From contig JARUPY010000397.1 in NCBI GenBank assembly GCA_029817715.1, forward strand, positions 4,960,001 through 5,024,000: 64,000 nucleotides of DNA. The letters are read 5' to 3'. Origin of the DNA: Melastoma dodecandrum. Taxonomy: Eukaryota; Streptophyta; Magnoliopsida; Myrtales; Melastomataceae. The notes under the pieces are model-generated. The model made no database searches. It worked only from the letters and a program-made list of their open reading frames with translations, and was not told the DNA's origin. Shown here one piece after another: positions 57,760 through 64,000 of the stretch; the first letter of the stretch is position 1, and the number at the start of each line of letters is the position of its first letter. The translations under genes and the position numbers were made by a program.

Positions 57760-59687
57760 TGGGCACCTTCAGTGGCATCGGCCTCAACCTCGACTCAGAG
57801 TTGGAGGACCGGGAAGAAGCGGCCGTCCGCATCCAGGAGGCAGTGAGGCAGCTCCTGGGGTTGCTGGGGGAAGACCCCGATAAGGAGGGACTTATGAAGA
57901 CCCCTCTCCGCGTCGCCAAAGCCTTCCTCCATGGCACCAGAGGTTTAGTTCCTTCTCACCTATGTTGAGAATGTATGTCCCTGTACTCATTCTTGCTTGG
58001 GGTTGGTCGGTGTGGGGTTGCTACACTCACTGCACCCGGATACGAGGTTTTTTTGTCCCATATTATTACATTACACCCGTGTCTAAATAAAAATAGTAAA
58101 ATAATTCATAATATTGGTGGTAAAATAAGAGATAGAAATGCTAAAATAAAATTTAGGTGATATGTCACCGGCATGATACAGGAGTTTGCTGCGAAGGTTG
58201 GGTGGTGGGTGGGATACGCTCTCGATTCTCACGAAACCTGCTTTTAAATTTTGCAAGGGTGGAAAAATAAGTAGTCGATGGAATAGTAGGACGAGTGGTC
58301 GTTTTCAAAACAGCTTCATTTTTCCAGTGATTTTGGGGTTAATCATCCAAATCATCTTCCTATCCTCGCCAAATCAATCGATGCATGCATCAATCATCTT
58401 CTTTCTTCTTCATCTTCATAAAAAAACGTGAGACACATGACGATGAAGCTAATCAATTACTTCCTCATCCAAATATAATTTTATAAATATAAGGATTCAA
58501 GGACCACTGGCCAGGTCTTTTATTGTTCTTTAGGTTACAGGCAAAATGTGGTGGACATCGTCCAGGGAGCGTTTTTCCCGGAGGCTGGTGTTGGTGAGGG
58601 AATTGGTGAGGCGGGAGGGGACGGTGGCCTCGTGGTGGTGCGGGATCTCGACCTTTTCTCCCTCTGCGACTCCTGTCTCCTACCTTTCCGTGTCAAATGC
58701 CATGTCGGCTACATTCCTTCCGGGCAGCGGGTGTTGGGTCTCAGTAAGCTCTCCAGGGTGGCCGAAGTGTTTGCCAAGAGACTCCAAAGCCCACAACGCC
58801 TCGCTGAAGAAATTGCTTCCGCGCTGCAAAACACCATCGACCCGACAGGGGTGGCGGTTAGCCTTCTGTGCTCGCACCCGAATGTGGAACCCATCTTTGT
58901 TGATTACAACAGCCGAGGATGGGCGGAAGTATTTGTCAATGCCGGCTCTGGGGTGTTCGAGGACAAAAGCTCAGCCGCCTGGAATGATTTTGCGAGTCTT
59001 CTTACCCTTGGAGGATCAAACGTCAATGCCCCAGACATGGGGAGTCTCAGCGCCTGTGAATGCTGGTTTCCGATGGGTTCCGCAAATTCGGCTTGCGTCG
59101 AGGTGTTCGACCCGGGGATGACTGCGGCTGCGACTTCTTTACTTCAGTCTCTTGGCGATGATTCAATGAGAAAGGAACTTGCAGGCACCCCTGCTCGCTA
59201 CTTAAAATGGCTCATGAACTTCCAAAACACTAATCCTCCGATCAATCTCTGCAACTTTGACCTCAGGTTGGTCGATCCTCTCGAGCCCAAGAGAATCGAG
59301 AATGGTCCTGGGGGACAGATACATTCGGAGCTGAACCTGCCTTTCTGTGCTCTGTGTGAGCATCATTTGCTTCCCTTCCATGGCGCGGTGCACATAGCAT
59401 GCATCCACGCCCAAGGCAGAAACCCTCCGGGAAGGCCGCTTCTGCAGTCAGTCGTGGACTTTTACGGCTTTAAGCTGCAGGTCCAAGAAAGGCTAACCAG
59501 ACAAGTCGCAGAGACGGTCTCCCCTCTCTTGGGTGGCGACATAATGGTGGTGGTGGAGGCCAGCCATTGTTGCATGATATCCAGGGGCATTGAGAAGATA
59601 GGGAGCAGCACCGCCACAGTGGCAGTCTTGGGGCGGTTTTCATCAGATGCTGCCTTGAGGGCAAAATTTCTGCAGTGTGTTGGTTGA
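57759..59687 (+). CDS. GCH1: GTP cyclohydrolase I, plant double-domain type (two exons)
   Basis: Converts GTP to 7,8-dihydroneopterin triphosphate and formate, the first step of the pterin branch of folate synthesis, in the cytosol. Exons 57759-57942 (donor AGAG|GTTTAG) and 58534-59687 (acceptor ttctttAG), giving 445 residues; plant enzymes are ~456-466. Two GCHI-like domains lie in tandem. Domain 1 (~20-190) has CDSC (106-109) instead of the zinc/catalytic CEHH but keeps GLSKLSRVAEVFAKRLQ. Domain 2 (~270-440) keeps CEHH (336-339) and SHCC (His406, Cys407) but has lost the GLSKL segment. This complementary loss is characteristic of plants, where both halves are needed. No transit peptide is evident. 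The 591-bp intron lies after residue 61. AATAAA at 59748 is a likely poly(A) signal. Confidence 0.93.
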
Positions 59688-59747
59688 AGATTGAATGGAG
59701 TGTGGGGAGCATCTCACTGTGAAATTTCGTTGTTGTCCTATTTCTGA

Positions 59748-59753
59748 AATAAA
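59748..59753 (+). terminator. Polyadenylation signal of GTP cyclohydrolase I
   Basis: AATAAA 61 bp after the stop codon. Confidence 0.55.
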
Positions 59754-59763
59754 ACACGTGAGT

Positions 59764-59843
59764 CACTGTTTTCTCTGGACAGAGACTATGTTTGATGTAA
59801 TAAGACACTGTTTTATCTGGACAGTGACTATGTTTGATGTAAT
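59764..59843 (+). repeat. Two-copy 42-bp direct repeat after GTP cyclohydrolase I
   Basis: CACTGTTTT(C/A)TCTGGACAG begins copies at 59764 and 59806; both contain GACTATGTTTGATGTAAT. Only a few bases differ. Confidence 0.85.
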
Positions 59844-60477
59844 CGGATTAACGTCTTTCTGTGTTTCCTGAGTAAATTTTGCCAGCAACACCCACTTCAC
59901 AACAGTACAACCTTACCATCTTTGGATGATGGCTTTAGGATATACAGGCGGCCAAGATCGCAGCAATGGCCAAAACAAGAGTCCACTGCACTTGCAGGTG
60001 CTTATTTACATAACTTACATTCATTGTCGTTGAACTGGAATGTTTATTTCTTCTATTTACAAGGTTCCCCCCGGTGAACATTTGGCTACATGCTCATCCC
60101 AACCACAGGTGCCGAATTCGGGGCCAATCAATGCGACTGTGTTGGTGGTGAGGGTGTGGGGGATGGTGAGCACGCTTCAAGCAGGCAAAGATGACGGCGA
60201 TCAACACCATCGCTGATATATACATCCAGGTTGAAGCATGAATTTTCCAAACCTGGCCAGAAGGATAGTGAACACAAAACCAAGTTATTGCAAACCGCAA
60301 CCGCTCCTCTTATCAGATGATAGTGCAGTTCAATCAAGGCAAACTTGAAAAATAAGAACTCATGAATGCGATGAGATGAAAAACCATATCCTCATTTTAA
60401 TATACGGATATGGATGTTAAATTTGAATTATCACGGCCTCTTAGAAGGTCTAATCTACTTTTTTCTTTTACATCATG
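59844..60477 (-). other. Intergenic DNA with one exon-like membrane segment
   Basis: On the minus strand 60300-60094 encodes RLRFAITWFCVHYP, then a hydrophobic stretch WMYISAMVLIAVIFACL followed by KRAHHPPHPHHQH and a stop. It looks like the C-terminus of a one-helix membrane protein, but I do not recognise it and cannot find a start. Confidence 0.3.
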
Positions 60478-60986
60478 TTAAACTGGAGAATGTTCCACCT
60501 TCTTCTTCGATGTTGTCTCGTGCAGAAGATTGCGATAAGCATACTCAAGGCAATAGCGTAACATAGCAACAGTTGCCAGGGCCGTAGCCGGATTATCGGT
60601 GTCTGCATGCTTATCATCTGCCAAAGTCATGAAAAAGGGAACTCAAATAAAATAGGGCAGGAAGCTATTTTGGCCTAATATCATCTTTCCAATGCTTCAG
60701 TTTCGAATTTTTCAACAACCAGCAGAAGATGCACAGTCAGTTTGAACCAACGAACAACACAGATAACCAACCATATTGAACGAATAAGAATTTTCTTGAG
60801 TTTTGCACTGACACTAAGAAAAAGCCGATAGAGATGTCCAGTAAAAGCCAAAATTTCATTCTAGCTGACTTGGGAACAAGCTAAAGTCGAACAAGATTCT
60901 TGCTTACCTTCTTTAAATGACAGGAATGGGCATCTGTAGGCAGCAGAAACTAACTCGCTATATAAAGGATCCAGATTCATTCTTGT
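60478..60986 (-). CDS. Unrecognised two-exon gene piece (minus strand)
   Basis: Open stretch 60986-60908 (TRMNLDPLYSELVSAAYRC then PFLSFKE) with donor GAAG|GTAAGC. A second stretch, 60617-60478, has acceptor ctttggcAG; the joined phase is open and continues DDKHADTDNPATALATVAML, then LRYCLEYAYRNLL, and ends at TAA (60480-60478). The amino acid composition is protein-like and the splice sites are strong, so this may be the 3' end of a real gene. Upstream exons were not found; a shifted frame at 61080-60990 (MFNFVILVVNGLAVL) may belong to it. Function unknown. Confidence 0.35.
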
Positions 60987-61281
60987 TCATGGACTTCAAA
61001 ACTGCAAGTCCATTGACAACTAAGATCACAAAGTTGAACATCCTCTTAACGGAAGAAATTTTGCTTTTCCCACGAGCTTTATACTTGATCCGAAAAGACC
61101 CCTCATGTCTGAATCATCCGAATCCCTGGCAGACCACAGATGTCTAGGTAAATCAATCAACCCAAAGAAGTCACCGTTGTCAACATAGGCCCATATTTAA
61201 ATGGGCCTACTTAATGTCTCAGCATTCGAAGCCGAACATGAGAAAATATCATGTAAGAAAGGGAAGCGGCTAACGGTACGT

Positions 61282-61300
61282 GCACGTAACGGTTACGTGC
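61282..61300. repeat. 19-bp perfect palindrome GCACGTAAC-G-GTTACGTGC
   Basis: Nine-base arms around a single G, with ACGTG cores at both ends, directly left of the TTTAGTAAA repeat block. Confidence 0.85.
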
Positions 61301-61980
61301 TTTACTAATTACTACTAAAATTTTTTAGTAAATTTTACTAAAAGTTGACCGTTACTAACAAAGTCAACGCGAATTTAGTAAAAAATGTAGTAAAATTTAC
61401 TAAAATCCGGTCTTCTTTTAGTAAAGTCAACGCGAAATTAGTAAAAAAGTATGAAAATTTTACTACTTTTTTACTGTTCAAAGAAGTTCAAGTTTACTAA
61501 TTTTTCGCTGACTTTACTAAAACTTTTCCGTTCGTAAAGTCAACTCAAATTTAGTAAAAAAAGTAGTAAAATTTACTACATTTTTACTAATTGTACGTTG
61601 ACTTTACTAAAAGTTGTTAGTTTTTTAGTAAAGTCAAAGTAATTTTAGTAAAAATATTAGTAAATTTTACTATTTTTTTTACTAATTTTGAGTTGACTTT
61701 TATTAACGGAAAAGTTTTAGTAAGGTCAACGAAAAATTACTAAAAAAAGTAGTAAAATTTACTACTTTTTACTATGCAAAATAAGCCGATAATTAGTAAT
61801 TGTTTACTAATTCTGGTGTCTTTTTTAGTAAAAAACTCTTCCAGTTAGTAAAACTATTAGTAAAGTCGTACGTTTCTAGTAAATGTTTACTAATTTTGAC
61901 ATGTTTTTACTAAAAAAATTAGTAAACTGTTACTAAAAAATGAAGGTGTTTACTAATGGATTTACTAATTAGAACAGTGT
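61301..61980. repeat. Compound inverted-repeat block of TTTAGTAAA / TTTACTAAA
   Basis: Dozens of TAGTAAA and TTTACTA motifs in both orientations, interleaved with AAGTCAAC and its complement GTTGACTT. The best hairpin is ~61535-61612: GTCAAC...TTTAGTAAAAA.GTAGTAAA pairs with TTTACTAC.TTTTTACTAA...GTTGAC. The block has no coding capacity. It is unlike the LTR elements in the window and could be a MITE-derived or satellite-like sequence. Confidence 0.8.
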
Positions 61981-62049
61981 TTCCGAACCTAATTCCGAAC
62001 CTATTTTGGATGTGAAATTACCGATTTACCCTAATTACTAAACTTATTA

Positions 62050-63435
62050 CTAATTTTAGAGGTCGAAAGTTGTCATTCCGTTAGAAGACTTCTTCCTCCC
62101 CGCAATCGTCCCGTTGGTCCTCCGCCTTCGCCGCCGCGTCTGGTGTTGCTGATCACAGTCGGGGTGTGTCTTTTGGAAGTGGTCAGGACGACATTTCTGA
62201 AACCTGAAATCGTAACTTCGATCCGGATCTGGTGGGGTTCGGTCTTCCCCTGCCATTCTTTGGCGTGGTCTTGATTCTGGGTTTGTTCATAATTTAAGGT
62301 TTTCCTGCCGTTGTTTCTGTTGTTTTTGCAGAGGAAGATAAGAAGTCCTCGCGAGGGAGGTGAAAGCGATACTATGTGGTGGTGGTCGAGTCTCTCTGTT
62401 GATGTGTATAGCAAAGTCAGCCCCTTAAACCTCTACTGCAGGGTTATCCTGTGACTTTCTCCCTTGTTTTGGCTGAATCCGGGAACTGGTTCTTCCCATT
62501 CCCGTCGTTTGTTCTCTCGTGTTGTTGACTCGGCCGTTTCCCATGGGATCCACTTTCTTCGTTGTTGTCCCGTGCTACGTTCGACAGATCAGCTGATCGG
62601 GTTGGAGTCGGTCGGATCTGAACTGAGCAGCTCCGTTTGGTGCAGAATTGGAGGGGGTTTTGGTTGTTGATTTTTTGTGTCTGAAGGTTTGGGAGATCTG
62701 AATAGAATTGCCTGGGGGTTGGGGAGCGTGTAGTTATGGTGTGCCAATCAGCTGGCCAAACGAGATTCCGGGCATTGAAACACGAAAGTGGAATTGCTGG
62801 GAGTGCTGCCATTATTGTTAGAGTTATAGCATGCTTTCAACCTCTTCAAGATTGCTAGGTTAATATTAGATTCTTCTTCTACCATACTCATTTGTCCTAA
62901 GATTGCCAGGTTTGGATTTGATTTTGGGGTTGTTTCTCTGGAATTTTGGTTCCTCTAAAGTTTAGTCCGAGGGATGATGCATTGTAAGTCTGATGAAGTT
63001 GAGTTTTAGCTGAATATCAGAAGGAAAGTGATGAACTCTTGATTTTTTAGGGTCTGAATCGTTGTCATCTGTGATGTGATGATGAATGGTTTGTTTGCAT
63101 CGCTTGTCTTTGCCAGTTTCATTATTGTAGGTTTTTCTTTCCAACAATTCACTTTTTCTGTCTACCGCTATCGAAACACCTCTTCCGGTCGAGATGATAG
63201 AGAACAAGAGAGTTCACCCAGACTGCCCCAATGCGGGTCAAAAGCTTTTCTGGTAACCTGGAGTTATGCTGCTCGAAACCATTCTCCTGTCGATAAAATG
63301 CTGTGAATTTCTGACCTGAGATATGTTTTCTTAGGCTCGGTCAACATAGATCGAAGGAGAAAGAACCGGGAATCAAGTCATCAGCAGCAAAAGCCTGAGA
63401 CGGGGACTGCTTCCCCTTATGAGGATGCTTGGTGA
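62050..63435 (+). other. Transcript-like region, possible gene not resolved
   Basis: 62080-62330 resembles a 5' UTR, with an acceptor-like gtttttgcAG at ~62330. An ATG at 63194 opens MIENKRVHPDCPNAGQKLFW. A last exon-like stretch 63335-63435 (acceptor ttttcttAG) reads SVNIDRRRKNRESSHQQQ, then KPETGTASPYEDAW and stop. VHPDCPNA resembles the RVHPDCPNASNPYHEC motif of an uncharacterised plant family, but the rest of that motif is absent, so this may be a decayed or mis-split copy. No complete exon chain could be built. Confidence 0.25.
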
Positions 63436-63642
63436 GGATGCAGCAAAAGCTTTGGTGAGGATGCAGCAGCATTGAGGTCGCATTGAGGTCGCAGCTGGAT
63501 GATTGATTGATGATGGAAAGCCAATACTAGGGTAATTAAGGTTTCAGATTATATATTCCCATTTGAGAAGGCCACAAAATGTAGCACAAAAAAAGTGATT
63601 GTAAATTCAACCATACTCTGTTTCTTTATCATCCATTTTTTG

Positions 63643-63650
63643 TATAAAAA
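63643..63650 (+). promoter_or_regulatory. TATA box of the chitinase relic
   Basis: TATAAAAA 94 bp upstream of the ancestral ATG at 63737. Confidence 0.5.
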
Positions 63651-63736
63651 GCTACGCTCATGTCTCTTCATCCCCAACTCAGAACATTCCCACTTCTTCG
63701 TTAGTCAATACCAAGGAGACAAAGAAAACCTCAAAC

Positions 63737-64000
<264 letters not shown>

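Noticed and set aside
62056..62414. Minus-strand frames rich in Arg and Pro
   Set aside because: No similarity to known proteins, and the plus strand looks more like a 5' UTR with an intron.

Overview
The window is nuclear DNA from a flowering plant, almost certainly a eudicot. It holds Ty1/copia and giant Ty3/gypsy (Tat/Ogre-type) LTR retrotransposons, GT-AG introns, a plant-type double-domain GTP cyclohydrolase I, an RIN4/NOI immunity gene and a class III chitinase relic. I suspect Myrtales, but nothing in the sequence proves a species. No bacterial features, CRISPR arrays, rRNA or tRNA genes were seen.

Layout. 1-4012: a minus-strand Ty1/copia element, cut by the left window edge, broken by frameshifts and missing the integrase core. 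4013-7201: old intergenic DNA with a 5' fragment of a BAHD acyltransferase pseudogene (6536-6972, minus). 7207-51860: a second, plus-strand copia element (TSD TATGT, noncanonical TA...CA ends) split within its gag by a 39.6-kb insertion. 7924-47539: that insertion, a tandem LTR-internal-LTR-internal-LTR Ogre-like array with three ~4.8-kb LTRs and two ~12.6-kb internal regions. It is bounded by TG...CA ends and a 5-bp TSD (ATCAT). Each internal region carries a tRNA primer-binding site, an extra ORF1, a gag-protease ORF with a G-patch, a 314-bp intron, a pol ORF (RT, RNase H, second RNase H, integrase), repeats 3' of pol and a polypurine tract.

51866-64000 is the low-copy genic part: an RIN4-like gene with two NOI domains (52660-53742, plus, three exons), a decayed CDC20-like WD40 gene (55483-56560, minus), a two-exon GTP cyclohydrolase I gene (57759-59687, plus), unrecognised exon-like pieces (60128-60986 minus; 62050-63435 plus), a block of TTTAGTAAA/TTTACTAAA inverted repeats (61301-61980) and a class III chitinase pseudogene running off the right edge.

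How it fits together: the copia element landed between the BAHD relic and the RIN4-like gene, about 0.67 kb upstream of that gene's TATA box. An Ogre-type element then landed in the copia gag, and LTR-LTR recombination probably produced the tandem. The two Ogre units carry different lesions: unit 1 has a pol stop plus protease and RT substitutions, and unit 2 has YVDD changed to DVDD plus an early ORF1 stop. Neither looks autonomous alone. Both copia elements have lost the protease catalytic Asp. All functional statements come from reading motifs; no alignment or database search was run.
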